Positions 35,771 to 46,000 of a stretch of 64,000 bases of DNA are shown here, piece after piece. Where the stretch lies: NCBI GenBank assembly GCA_017480195.1, contig JAFVBE010000037.1:1-64000 (forward strand), written 5' to 3'. Numbering within the stretch: position 1 is the stretch's first letter; every line of letters starts with the position of its first letter. The notes beneath the pieces were generated by a model. It was not told the origin of the DNA. It worked only from the letters and a program-made list of their open reading frames with translations, and did no database searches. Origin of the DNA: Lachnospiraceae bacterium (lineage in GTDB: Bacteria > Bacillota > Clostridia > Lachnospirales > Lachnospiraceae). Made by a program: the position numbers and the translations under genes.

Positions 35771-35926
35771 TTACTCCTCATCATCATCATCATTATTATT
35801 AAATTTCTTACCTGTGACTATTAATACAACGGTTAGTATAATTGAAACGATAAGACACACAGCTATAAGAAATGGTTTGCTGTTGTCACCCGTAGCTGCC
35901 ATTAAAAGCAATAAATCATTAAACAT
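35771..35926 (-). CDS. 51-residue membrane protein resembling a wall-anchor tail
   Basis: An open frame of 51 codons with GGGAGG 7 bases before its ATG. The sequence reads MFNDLLLLMAATGDNSKPF, a 20-residue hydrophobic helix, then TGKKF and an Asn/Asp/Glu-rich end. The TGDNSKPF-helix-KK order resembles the C-terminal sorting region of LPXTG proteins without the rest of the protein. It heads the transglutaminase-like/DUF5721 operon; it may be a small partner or a vestigial anchor. Confidence 0.65.
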   Translation of the reverse strand: MFNDLLLLMAATGDNSKPFLIAVCLIVSIILTVVLIVTGKKFNNNDDDDEE

Positions 35927-36036
35927 AATAAGCCTCCCATAATTATATGTCCCATACTTTTACTAAAAGCATTAAAACCAAAACAATCTATACACCATTT
36001 TAATAGATTAAGTTGAAACTATCAACTGTTTTTTAC

Positions 36037-36065
36037 TTGATACATTTAAGTCCTTGATGTAAAAT
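36037..36065 (+). promoter_or_regulatory. argH: argH promoter
   Basis: TTGATA (36037-36042), 17-base spacer, TAAAAT (36060-36065), about 50 bases before the argH ATG. A short AGTTGA/TCAACT hairpin followed by TTTTTT lies just upstream at 36011-36034. Confidence 0.65.
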
Positions 36066-36116
36066 GTTATATAAGTTTTAATTTAAGCGAAAACATACGA
36101 TAGTGAGGTAAATAAT

Positions 36117-37499
36117 ATGGCTCAGCTCTGGGGTGGTCGTTTCACAAAGGAGACAGACCAATTGGTTTATAATTTTAATGCGTCAATTTCATTTGATAAG
36201 AAATTCTACAGACAGGATATACGCGGAAGCATTGCACATGTTACCATGCTCGCAGCATCAGGAATACTTACGGACGAAGAAAAAAATCAGATTATAGCCG
36301 GTCTTAACGGCATTCTTGATGATGTGGAAGAAGGAAAGCTTGAAATCACCGACAAATACGAGGATATACACAGCTTCGTCGAGGCTAATCTGATAGACAG
36401 AATCGGTGATGTCGGCAAGAAGCTTCACACCGGGCGTTCAAGGAACGACCAGGTTGCCCTTGATATGAAGCTTTACACGCGCGATGAGCTTAGCTTTATA
36501 AAAGTTCTTGTTATAGATTTAATAAAGAACCTTCATAAGCTTATGAAGGAGAATACCGATACATATATGCCGGGCTTTACACATCTGCAGAAAGCACAGC
36601 CAATTACATTTGCACATCATATCGGAGCATATATGGAGATGTTCAAGCGAGATCTGTCAAGGATAGATGACATCTATGATAGAATGAACTACTGCCCGCT
36701 CGGTGCAGGTGCTTTAGCAGGCACCACATATCCTCTTGACAGAGAGCTTACTGCAAAGCTCCTTGATTTTAAAGGACCTACACTTAATAGTATTGATTCT
36801 GTATCCGACAGAGATTATGTGATAGAGATGCTTTCTGCATTCTCTACCATTATGATGCACCTGTCAAGATTTTCAGAGGAAATTATTATCTGGAACTCAA
36901 ATGAGTACCAGTTCGTAGAGCTTGACGATGCCTACAGCACCGGAAGCTCCATTATGCCGCAGAAGAAAAATCCTGATATAGCCGAGCTTGTAAGAGGTAA
37001 AACAGGACGTGTATATGGTGCTCTTTCTTCAATACTTACTACCATGAAAGGCTTACCACTTGCATATAATAAGGATATGCAGGAAGATAAGGAGCTTACC
37101 TTTGATGCAATAGATACCGTAAAAGGTTGTCTGGCATTATTTAACGGTATGTTATCAACTATGAAGCTTAATAAGGATATAATGGAGAAAAGTGCAATGA
37201 ACGGCTTCACCAACGCAACCGATGCCGCTGATTATCTTGTAAATCACGGCGTACCATTTAGAGACGCTCATGGAATAGTCGGTCAGCTTGTGCTCTACTG
37301 TATAGAAAAAAATATATCACTTCTTGATATGAGCTTGGACGAATATAAAAAGATAAGTCCTGTGTTCGAGGAGGATATATATGATGCGATAAGCCTTAAG
37401 ACCTGTGTTGAGAAAAGGAATACCATAGGTGCACCCGGACCTGAGGCTATAAATAGAGTTATTGAAATAAATGAGAAATATATTCAGAGTCTTAATTAA
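36117..37499 (+). CDS. argH: argininosuccinate lyase
   Basis: A 460-residue enzyme of the fumarase/aspartase superfamily, last step of arginine synthesis (argininosuccinate to arginine and fumarate). It begins [14 protein letters not shown]; the signature [23 protein letters not shown] holds the catalytic loop Ser, and [13 protein letters not shown] and [16 protein letters not shown] are conserved. GAGG precedes the ATG. No argG is next to it; two small genes follow in the same direction. Confidence 0.97.
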   Translation: MAQLWGGRFTKETDQLVYNFNASISFDKKFYRQDIRGSIAHVTMLAASGILTDEEKNQIIAGLNGILDDVEEGKLEITDKYEDIHSFVEANLIDRIGDVGKKLHTGRSRNDQVALDMKLYTRDELSFIKVLVIDLIKNLHKLMKENTDTYMPGFTHLQKAQPITFAHHIGAYMEMFKRDLSRIDDIYDRMNYCPLGAGALAGTTYPLDRELTAKLLDFKGPTLNSIDSVSDRDYVIEMLSAFSTIMMHLSRFSEEIIIWNSNEYQFVELDDAYSTGSSIMPQKKNPDIAELVRGKTGRVYGALSSILTTMKGLPLAYNKDMQEDKELTFDAIDTVKGCLALFNGMLSTMKLNKDIMEKSAMNGFTNATDAADYLVNHGVPFRDAHGIVGQLVLYCIEKNISLLDMSLDEYKKISPVFEEDIYDAISLKTCVEKRNTIGAPGPEAINRVIEINEKYIQSLN

Positions 37500-37547
37500 C
37501 ATATGCCTGATATTATATGATTAGCGAATTTAAGGAGAATTGTAATT

Positions 37548-37817
37548 ATGAATAATACCGATAAAGCAAAGCTTGATGTTGCAAGAAGAATGTTAAAGGG
37601 AAAAATCGAGGTTGATGAGGTTGTCCTTATGACCGGACTTGATAAAGCAACCATAAAAAAGCTTGACGAGGAGATAAATCCTAAGAACTCGGATGCAGCA
37701 ATACTTCAAAATCTCGATAATGTCGATCTTGATATAGGTCAGCTCTTATTTGATGACCTGCCTGCCGAAGATGAGGAACTTGAGGGTTTTCATGAAGTAA
37801 CTGAAAATGAAGAATAA
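37548..37817 (+). CDS. small helical protein of unknown function
   Basis: An 89-residue protein with an N-terminal helix-turn-helix-like stretch (VARRMLKGKIEVDEVVLMTGLDKATIKKLDEEI) of the kind seen in Rpn-type nuclease tails and small regulators, then an acidic C-terminus. AAGGAG lies 9 bases before the ATG. It is 48 bases after argH and 35 bases before the pilin-like gene. Function unknown. Confidence 0.7.
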   Translation: MNNTDKAKLDVARRMLKGKIEVDEVVLMTGLDKATIKKLDEEINPKNSDAAILQNLDNVDLDIGQLLFDDLPAEDEELEGFHEVTENEE

Positions 37818-37852
37818 TTAATTACTTTTTTGTAAATTAGGGAGGGGTTTAT

Positions 37853-38491
37853 ATGAAAGTAAAAGATAATAAAGGATATTCACTTGTTGAACTAATAATT
37901 GTTATAGCGATTATGGCAATATTAGCCGGAATAATATCATTAGGTGTAATAAGATATATAAATAAAGCTCGCAAGGCTCATGATATAGAAACTGCTGAAG
38001 CTATCGGAAAATCTCTACAGGCTGCAATAGCCGGTGATGAACAACTATATGATTTTGTTATGTATGCTACGAGCACATATGGCAATAATATGGAAGCTAA
38101 TCCAAGTGATAACAAATATTATCGTGTATTAGGATTTGCAAATGTTCCTACCGGTTCACATGCACAATACGCTATGGACTTCCATGTTATTAATACCGCT
38201 CTTCCTGATGAACTCAAAAATATAGACTTAGCATCACTTATAAAAGAATATATCGAAGCAGACTTGGTTCCACTTAAATTCGAAAAAGACAATGCTATTG
38301 ATGAATGGATTATCTGTGCTGACAAAAGTCAGAATATTTATATTTTTGTCGGTGCAGGTATGAATGACAATCGTTACTTTATTTCAAAAAACGGTGTAAA
38401 TAATATGGGCAACGGAAGACAATGCTATATGATATGGCCTGAGGTTGACCCTGCATACGAAAGACTTGGTACTCCGAACGATGCACCATAA
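37853..38491 (+). CDS. orphan type IV pilin-like protein
   Basis: A 212-residue protein with a type III (prepilin) signal: short basic leader MKVKDNKG, then YSLVELIIVIAIMAILAGIISLG, with Glu at mature position 5. A prepilin peptidase (PilD/ComC) should cut after the Gly and the helix would mediate assembly in a pilus or competence-like fibre. The globular domain is unlike named pilins and ends MIWPEVDPAYERLGTPND. No assembly ATPase, PilC or peptidase gene is nearby. A strong GGAGGGG site precedes it. Confidence 0.88.
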   Translation: MKVKDNKGYSLVELIIVIAIMAILAGIISLGVIRYINKARKAHDIETAEAIGKSLQAAIAGDEQLYDFVMYATSTYGNNMEANPSDNKYYRVLGFANVPTGSHAQYAMDFHVINTALPDELKNIDLASLIKEYIEADLVPLKFEKDNAIDEWIICADKSQNIYIFVGAGMNDNRYFISKNGVNNMGNGRQCYMIWPEVDPAYERLGTPNDAP

Positions 38492-38615
38492 ATCAATATA
38501 TTCCTTCTCAAAATGATTTTATTATACTAACTTTTACAACTTAATTTGTAAAATTTGTGTCATGAATATTTAATCATTAAACATAAAAATGAGCTTATCA
38601 TTATACGCGTAGCGT

Positions 38616-38906
38616 GTCGGTTAGAGGGGTATGCTTTAATGGGATATCATACTAAGGCGGGCAGATAAGAAACAGGCAGATACGGCAACAATTTGCACAA
38701 TTTGCGTAAAATCAGAAACGAGAATTCGAATAGGCTCGCTCAGAAACAGACTGTTTGAGCGAAGCGAGTTGTCTGTTTCGTGCAGAGCATAGAGAATTTG
38801 AGTTTACTGATTTAGCAAATTGATTGCATGTTGCGTAGCTGCCTGTTTCTTGGCTGTCAGTATTAGTATGATTTACCATTAAAGTATACCATACCCTCTA
38901 ACCGAC
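38616..38906. repeat. palindromic repeat copy 3 (A-B nested form)
   Basis: The outer type A palindrome begins GTCGGTTAGAGGGGTATG at 38616 and ends with its inverted copy ..CCCTCTAACCGAC at 38906. The inner type B element (about 38667-38851) has arms AAGAAACAGGCAG.. / ..CTGCCTGTTTCTT and the conserved core. Its central stem is AAACAGAC / GTCTGTTT in place of the AAATCGAG / CTCGATTT of copies 1 and 2, a compensated change. It lies between convergent genes (pilin-like and typA). Confidence 0.85.
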
Positions 38907-38918
38907 CATATACATATA

Positions 38919-40757
38919 TTAATTATTCTGCATCGCACGCTTTGCACGCATACGCTGTGTTGGGTCAAGTATTTTCTTTCTGATACGGATATGTTCGGGC
39001 GTAATCTCAAGGAGCTCATCAGTATCAATAAAGTCAAGTGCCTGCTCAAGACTAAGAATCTTAGGAGGTGTAAGCTTAAGCGCTTCATCAGAGCCTGAGG
39101 CACGCGTATTAGTAAGCTGCTTCTTCTTACATACATTGACCTCAATATCCTCTGTCTTACCACACTGTCCGACTACCATACCGCCGTAAACCTGCTCGCC
39201 GGGACCGATAAATAAGGTACCTCTCTCCTGCGCATTGAAAAGTCCATAGGTAATTGCTTCTCCTGCTTCAAATGCTATAAGAGAACCCTGACTTCTGTAT
39301 GACATATCCCCCTTGTAAGGCTCATATCCTTCAAATAATGTATTAATAATTCCGTTACCCTTAGTAGCCGTTAAGAAATCTCCCCTAAAGCCTATAAGTC
39401 CACGGGACGGAATTAAAAACTCAAGCCTTGTGGTACCATTTCCGGTAGGCGCCATCCCCTGCAATTCACCCTTACGATTATTAAGCATATTAATAACGGT
39501 ACCTGAGAATTCGTCAGGTACATCTATGACCGCAAGCTCGAAAGGCTCTAACTTCTTCCCCTTCTCGTCCTCCTTATAGATAACCTCTGCCTTACTTACG
39601 GCAAACTCATATCCCTCTCTTCTCATATTCTCAATAAGAACCGAAAGGTGAAGCTCACCACGACCTGATACCTTGAAGCACTCTGTCGTATCAGTCTCCT
39701 CAACTCGAAGTGAGACATCAGTATTAAGCTCTCTGAAAAGTCTGTCTCGCAGATGTCTTGAAGTTACATACTTTCCTTCTTTACCCGAAAGCGGCGAATC
39801 ATTGACCATAAAATCCATTGAAATAGTCGGCTCGGAAATCTTCTGAAAAGGAATCGGCTCAGGATTTTCAGGCGAACAGATTGTATCACCTATATGAATG
39901 TCCGATATACCTGATATGGCAACTATAGCACCGATATTTGCCTCATTAACTTCTATCTTATTAAGTCCATCAAATTCATACAGCTTTCCTATCTTAACCT
40001 TTACTTTCTTATCAAGCTCGTGTGCATTGACTATTACGCACTCCTGATTAAGCTTAAGAGAACCGTTATCGACTTTTCCTACACCTATTCTTCCTACATA
40101 CTCGTTATAATCAATCGTACTTATAAGTACCTGAGTGCCTGCATCAGGGTCACCTGTCGGGGCAGGGATAGACTTAATTATTGTCTCAAATATAGGCTTC
40201 ATATCAGTACCAGGTTCATCTGCACTGTAAGATGCTACACCATCCCTTGCAGATGCATAGACAAATGGACAGTCAAGCTGCTTCTCATTTGCATCAAGTT
40301 CAAGCAAAAGCTCAAGCACCTCTTCCTCTACCTCTGCCGGTCTTGCCTCCGGTCTGTCTATCTTATTTATACATACGATAACATTCAAATCAAGCTCTAA
40401 GGCTTTCTTAAGAACGAACTTAGTCTGTGGCATAGCTCCCTCAAAGGCATCAACCACAAGTATAACTCCATCAACCATCTTAAGAACACGCTCAACCTCT
40501 CCACCAAAGTCAGCATGCCCCGGAGTATCAATTATATTAATTTTTGTATTTCCATAGGTAACGGCTGTATTCTTAGAAAGAATTGTTATTCCTCTCTCCC
40601 TCTCAATATCATTGGAATCCATTACTCTCTCGGCAACTTCCTGATTCTCACGAAATACACCGCTCTGCTTCAAAAGCTCATCCACTAATGTTGTTTTACC
40701 ATGGTCAACATGTGCTATAATCGCTACGTTTCTAACATCTTCTCTAGTTATCTTCAT
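38919..40757 (-). CDS. typA: ribosome-binding GTPase TypA/BipA
   Basis: A 612-residue translational GTPase needed for 50S assembly and growth under cold or stress. G1 AHVDHGKTTLVDELLKQSG, G3 IDTPGHADFGGEVERVL, G4 NKIDRPEARP; the EF-G-like domains and the TypA-specific C-terminus (TRASGSDEALKLTPPKILSLEQALDFI) follow. Length normal. Own promoter upstream; repeat copy 3 lies just after the gene and copy 4 lies beyond its promoter. Confidence 0.97.
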   Translation of the reverse strand: MKITREDVRNVAIIAHVDHGKTTLVDELLKQSGVFRENQEVAERVMDSNDIERERGITILSKNTAVTYGNTKINIIDTPGHADFGGEVERVLKMVDGVILVVDAFEGAMPQTKFVLKKALELDLNVIVCINKIDRPEARPAEVEEEVLELLLELDANEKQLDCPFVYASARDGVASYSADEPGTDMKPIFETIIKSIPAPTGDPDAGTQVLISTIDYNEYVGRIGVGKVDNGSLKLNQECVIVNAHELDKKVKVKIGKLYEFDGLNKIEVNEANIGAIVAISGISDIHIGDTICSPENPEPIPFQKISEPTISMDFMVNDSPLSGKEGKYVTSRHLRDRLFRELNTDVSLRVEETDTTECFKVSGRGELHLSVLIENMRREGYEFAVSKAEVIYKEDEKGKKLEPFELAVIDVPDEFSGTVINMLNNRKGELQGMAPTGNGTTRLEFLIPSRGLIGFRGDFLTATKGNGIINTLFEGYEPYKGDMSYRSQGSLIAFEAGEAITYGLFNAQERGTLFIGPGEQVYGGMVVGQCGKTEDIEVNVCKKKQLTNTRASGSDEALKLTPPKILSLEQALDFIDTDELLEITPEHIRIRKKILDPTQRMRAKRAMQNN

Positions 40758-40807
40758 ACTTACATCCTCTTATATCTAATTCTCATATATACTTTTCAAA
40801 CTTAGCT

Positions 40808-40836
40808 ATTGTACCACAGCAAATTAACTTTTGCAA
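40808..40836 (-). promoter_or_regulatory. typA: typA promoter
   Basis: On the minus strand: TTGCAA (40831-40836), 17-base spacer, TACAAT (40808-40813), about 50 bases before the typA start. Confidence 0.6.
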
Positions 40837-40908
40837 CCACATATAAACTATGATATATCTTCTCAAATTTATATTGTTTGACTTATTACAAATTCATCAT
40901 ATTATGGC

Positions 40909-41108
40909 GGATAAATAAAATTAGGTGATTACAGCAACGATTCACACAATTTTCGTGAAATCAGAAACGAGAATTCGAATAGGTCTGCTCAGAAACAGAC
41001 TGTTTGAGCAAAGCGAGTTGTCTGTTTCGTGCAAGACGTAGAGAATTCGAGTTTACTGATTTAGAAAATTGATTGTGTGTTGCAGTAGTCACCTAATTTT
41101 ATTTATCC
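40909..41108. repeat. palindromic repeat copy 4 (type B)
   Basis: A 200 bp palindrome with 30-base arms (40909-40938 and 41079-41108) that pair at about 28 positions. The arm sequence (..AAATTAGGTGA.. / ..TCACCTAATTT..) differs from all other copies. The core matches copy 3, with central stem AAACAGAC / GTCTGTTT. It has no outer type A palindrome. It lies between the typA promoter and the end of the chemoreceptor gene. Confidence 0.85.
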
Positions 41109-41124
41109 AGCACACTACTGATAT

Positions 41125-42846
41125 TTATAATTTAAAGAATGCAATCTCTTTTCTAAGCTGCTCTCCAATCGTCTGAAGCTTAACTGCATTATCAGTTATA
41201 GTACGGAAGGTCGAATCAAGCTCCTGCATAGAAGCACTTGTCTGTTCCGTAGCTGCTGCGTTCTCCTCTGATATGGCAGAAAGCTCAACCATAATACTAA
41301 CAAGCTCATCCTTCCTGTCATTCATATTATTAGTCTTTTCTTCTGTATCCTCTACAGAATCCTGAACTGTCCTTGCGTCCTCAGATAACACATCCATATC
41401 ATCCTTTGCAAGCATAATCTGATCTGACTGTGCCTGGAACTGGTCTATAAGTGCATCAACTATCTGAACTGAGCTTATGGAATCATCAACCAACTGCTGT
41501 GTTACTTCTTCAATCTTAACAACCGCTTCCTGAGATTGTATTGCAAGATTAGAAATCTCAGAAGCAACCACTGCGAAGCCTCGACCTGACTCTCCTGCTC
41601 TTGCTGCCTCAATTGTTGCATTAAGTGACAGAAGGTTTGTCTGGTCAGCTATATCGGAAATCATCTGTGTCATATGTGATATCTGCTGAACTGAATTAGC
41701 TGTATTTTCAATAGTTGCACGTATAGAATCTACAGCAGATGTAACTTCCTTGTTCTGTGCAAGCAAATCATCCATTGCTTTAGTAGTTCTGTCGCTTGCT
41801 TCATGCATGCTGTCAACCATAGAATTAAGAGCATCTATATTATTAGCAATTCCTTCTATATCATGTCCAATATTGTTTGCATTGTCAGAAGATGTCTGTA
41901 CACTCTCTGCCTGTGTCATAGAGCCCTGTGATATATCCTCAACTGCAGATGTAACCTGTCTGGATGCCTCTGCTGCATTTGTCGCTGAAGCGGACAAATC
42001 ATATCCTGCTGTCTTAATATTATCGGAAAGCTGCTTGACATTACCTATTACATCACTTAGCTTATCTTTCATTTCATCTATAGCCTTGGCTATTGTACCT
42101 ATCTCATCATGTCTTTTAATGAGTACATGGTCAATATCCTCATGCAGATTACCATGTGCAATCTCATTAACCTCACCTGCCAGCATATGTAACTTCTTAG
42201 ATACAAGATTAGCAAGAGAAAATCCTATAGCACAGCTTATTCCTGCAAATATAACAATTGCAATTATAACCTTCTTTATAATTCCATTAATCTCATCCTT
42301 GATATCAGCTTTGTTACGTCCGGTAAATACCATACCTACTATGGTTCCGTCATCATTTTTCAAAGGGGTGTAATAACCACTGTAATCTTTTTTATCTATC
42401 TCAATATCGTTTGTACTGAAATCTTTGCCTGTACTGAGAACATCAAGCGGACCTTTGGAGGTTATCTTGGTACCAACCATCCTGTTCCCCTTAGAATCCT
42501 TAAGGGTAGTTAATGCTCTTTCATCCCACATAAATACTGTATATTCAATGCTGGTGTCTGCTGATATTGAATCTAACTGCTCCTCAAGTTCAGCACCAAC
42601 TTCAACTCCACCTTTATATATTATTCCGTCTTCATATGCCCAATCACCATCATATTCATTGGATACCTCATCCACCATCTGATAAGCCCCAACCTTAAGC
42701 TCCTCAAGATTTAATTTCTGTATAATCCTCTTTGCATTACTGATAGCTATTACACCAACCAAAACTGCAGTCAGAACTAAAAATACTGCTGACAGTGTTA
42801 TCATCTTGATTAATAAATTTTCATTAAGCTTTTTAAAAATTTTCAT
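41125..42846 (-). CDS. methyl-accepting chemotaxis protein
   Basis: A 573-residue chemoreceptor. It has TM1 at about 13-35, a single-Cache-like sensor domain (about 40-185, including [20 protein letters not shown] and [23 protein letters not shown]), TM2 at about 190-212, HAMP, and a long helical signalling hairpin with the conserved tip [39 protein letters not shown]. The ATG at 42846 has AAGGAAA upstream. It signals to CheA/CheW, which are not encoded here. The ligand is unknown. Confidence 0.95.
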   Translation of the reverse strand: MKIFKKLNENLLIKMITLSAVFLVLTAVLVGVIAISNAKRIIQKLNLEELKVGAYQMVDEVSNEYDGDWAYEDGIIYKGGVEVGAELEEQLDSISADTSIEYTVFMWDERALTTLKDSKGNRMVGTKITSKGPLDVLSTGKDFSTNDIEIDKKDYSGYYTPLKNDDGTIVGMVFTGRNKADIKDEINGIIKKVIIAIVIFAGISCAIGFSLANLVSKKLHMLAGEVNEIAHGNLHEDIDHVLIKRHDEIGTIAKAIDEMKDKLSDVIGNVKQLSDNIKTAGYDLSASATNAAEASRQVTSAVEDISQGSMTQAESVQTSSDNANNIGHDIEGIANNIDALNSMVDSMHEASDRTTKAMDDLLAQNKEVTSAVDSIRATIENTANSVQQISHMTQMISDIADQTNLLSLNATIEAARAGESGRGFAVVASEISNLAIQSQEAVVKIEEVTQQLVDDSISSVQIVDALIDQFQAQSDQIMLAKDDMDVLSEDARTVQDSVEDTEEKTNNMNDRKDELVSIMVELSAISEENAAATEQTSASMQELDSTFRTITDNAVKLQTIGEQLRKEIAFFKL

Positions 42847-42980
42847 GGCAATATTTCCTTTCAAAAATGATTATATTTTAACGAAATAATATTTGATTTA
42901 ACAGTAATTTGATTTAATAAATTACTATACAAGTAAGTATACCATTTTTGTATGATTTTGTCATCAAAAAAATCAAAAAA

Positions 42981-43012
42981 TATATGGCTGTAGTACAGGG
43001 TACAGCCATATA
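42981..43012 (-). terminator. Rho-independent terminator of purL
   Basis: A 12-base stem, TATATGGCTGTA / TACAGCCATATA, with an 8-base loop. On the minus strand six T follow, then GATTTTTTTG. It lies 7 bases after the purL stop codon. Confidence 0.9.
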
Positions 43013-43019
43013 TAACATC

Positions 43020-46000
43020 TTATGAAAAATACTCTACTCCTGATTCAAATATCTTCTGGTCCTGCTCACCATAGATATTAATAGCAACCGCATCTCCTCT
43101 ACGCTCCGAGTGAGCCATCTTGCCAAGCACACGTCCGTCCGGGCTTGTAATACCCTCTATAGCGTAGTAAGAACCATTGATATTATAATATTCATCCATA
43201 GTAGGATTACCGTCTATATCGACATACTGAGTTGCAACCTGACCATTTGCAAAAAGCTTCTCAATCCACTCATTGCTTGCGACAAATCTTCCTTCACCAT
43301 GTGATATAGGTACCGTGTATACTCCACCAAGTTCAGCCTTCTTAAGCCAAGGGCTCTTGTTCGTTACAACCTTGGTGTAGACCATCTTGGACTGGTGTCT
43401 GCCTATGCTGTTCATCGCAAGTGTAGGTGAAGTCTCCGACTGAGGTCTTATCTCACCATAAGGTACAAGCCCAAGCTTGATAAGTGCCTGGAAGCCGTTA
43501 CATATACCGAGGCATAGTCCATCACGCTCATTAAGAAGCTTCATAACCTCATCAGCAATCTTCGCATTTCTGAAAGCTGTTGCAATGAATTTACCTGAGC
43601 CATCCGGCTCATCACCTGCTGAGAAGCCGCCCGGGAACATTATTATCTGGCTTTCACTTATGGCCTTAACAAAGGCATCTACAGAATCCCTTATGTCCTG
43701 TGCATCCTGATTTTTAAATACTATCGTATTTACCTCTGCACCTGCCCGCTCGAATGCCTTCGCCGAGTCATATTCACAGTTAGTACCCGGAAATACCGGT
43801 ATAAATACCTTTGGCTTTGCGACCTTGTTCTTAGCCACAAGCACTGTACCCTTGTCGTATATTGAGGATTTAACTATTCCATTCTCTATCTTAAGATTAT
43901 CATTTATCTTATCTTCCTGTGATACATTTGAGTAATTCGGGAATACCTTCTCCAGCCTTCCTGTCCATGCATAAAGTGCTGAATCCATACTTATTATGGT
44001 ATCACCATACTTAAACTCTGCATCATCAGTAACCTTACCGATTACTATACATGGAATTCCGAGTGCATCCAGATTTTCTTCCTTAATCTCAAGGATTATT
44101 GAGCCATAATCCTTCGAATAAAGCTTGTCTGCCGGATATGCTTCTTCGATTTCAACACCAAGCTTATTACCAAATGCCATCTTACTTACTGCCTCTATTA
44201 CACCACCGAAGCCGACAGCATAAGAGGACTCAACTAATCCGTTCTGTATAGCCTTATATAGCTTGCCGTATTTATCGAGTGCATCCTCATAACTCGGTAT
44301 GTCGTACTCGTTCTTATCAATGTTAAACTTAACTAAGATATTGCCTGCTTTCTTGAGCTCAGGAGTTACCACATTCATATAGCTTGCCACATCTACTGCG
44401 AATGAGCACAGTGTAGGCGGAACATCTATATCATTAAATGTACCTGACATCGAATCCTTACCACCTATCGAAGGCAATCCCAATCCCATCTGTACATCAT
44501 ATGCACCAAGAAGCGCTGCAAGAGGTTGTCCCCATCTATATGGGTCAGTACCAAGCCTCTTAAAATATTCCTGGAATGTAAGTCTAATCTTGCTTACATC
44601 ACCACCCGATGCCGCTATCTTGGCAACGGAGGTAAGTACTGCATATATCGAGCCGTGATATGGGCTCCAGCTTGAGAGATAAGGGTCAAAGCCATAGCTC
44701 ATCATGGTTACCGTATCGGTCTTACCCTTAAGTACAGGAAGCTTCGCAATCATAGTCTGTGTAGGCGTAAGCTGATACTTACCGCCGTATGGCATGGTTA
44801 CTGTGCCTGCACCTATGGACGAGTCGAACATCTCGACAAGTCCTTTTTGTGAGCAGACATTCAAGTCTGACAGTATATCCAGCCAAAGCTTCTCTATATC
44901 ATTTGTGTCCTTCTTATCTTCAAAATATTTTGAATTGTCATCAGGCATCTCAACCTTAACCTCTGTCTCCTGATGAGCACCGTTCGTATCAAGAAATGCT
45001 CTCGACAGATTAACTATATCCTTGCCTCTCCAATTAAGGACGAGTCTTGGTTCTTCGGTAACAACAGCCACAGGTACAGCCTCAAGGTTTTCTTCCTTAG
45101 CATAGGCAAGCATCTGTTCAACATCCTTAGGGTCGATAACTATCGCCATTCTCTCCTGAGATTCCGATATTGCAAGCTCAGTACCGTCAAGACCTGCATA
45201 CTTCTTAGGAACCTTGTCAAGGTCTACCTTAAGACCATCTGCAAGTTCACCGATTGCTACAGACACACCGCCTGCACCGAAGTCATTACATTTCTTAATA
45301 AGTGAAGCAACCTCTTCACGTCTGAATAATCTCTGTATCTTTCTCTCTGTAGGCGGATTACCCTTCTGTACCTCTGCACCGCAGGTCTCTATCGAGCTTT
45401 CCGTATGAGCCTTGGATGAGCCTGTAGCTCCGCCGCAGCCATCACGACCTGTACGTCCGCCTAATAATATGATTATATCTCCCGGGTCAGATGTCATTCT
45501 CTTGACACATCTTCTTGGAGCAGCCCCCATTACAGCACCGATTTCCATACGCTTAGCAACATAATCCGGATGATATATCTCATTTACAAGACCTGTAGCA
45601 AGTCCTATCTGATTACCATATGAGCTGTATCCCTGAGCAGCAACTCTTACAAGCTTTCTCTGAGGAAGCTTACCCTTCATAGTGTCTTTAAGTGATACTG
45701 TCGGATCAGCAGCACCGGTTACACGCATAGCCTGATATACATATGAACGACCTGACAGTGGATCTCTGATTGCTCCTCCAAGACATGTAGCTGCACCACC
45801 GAAAGGCTCAATCTCTGTAGGGTGGTTGTGAGTTTCATTCTTGAAGCTTACGAGCCATTCCTCTGTCACTCCGTCTATGGTTACAGGCACTACGATTGAA
45901 CAGGCATTTATCTCATCAGATACTTCCATATCTTCTAACTTGCCTGCTGCTCTAAGCTCCTTCATAGCCATAAGAGCTATGTCCATAAGGCAGACAAACT

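Noticed and set aside
29279-41108. CRISPR array
   Set aside because: The repeats are about 200 bp palindromes several kb apart, not short regularly spaced direct repeats, and no cas genes are present.
41750-42373. 207-codon open frame opposite the chemoreceptor gene
   Set aside because: Antisense frame of the coiled-coil signalling domain; no ribosome site and skewed Ser/Leu/Ile composition.
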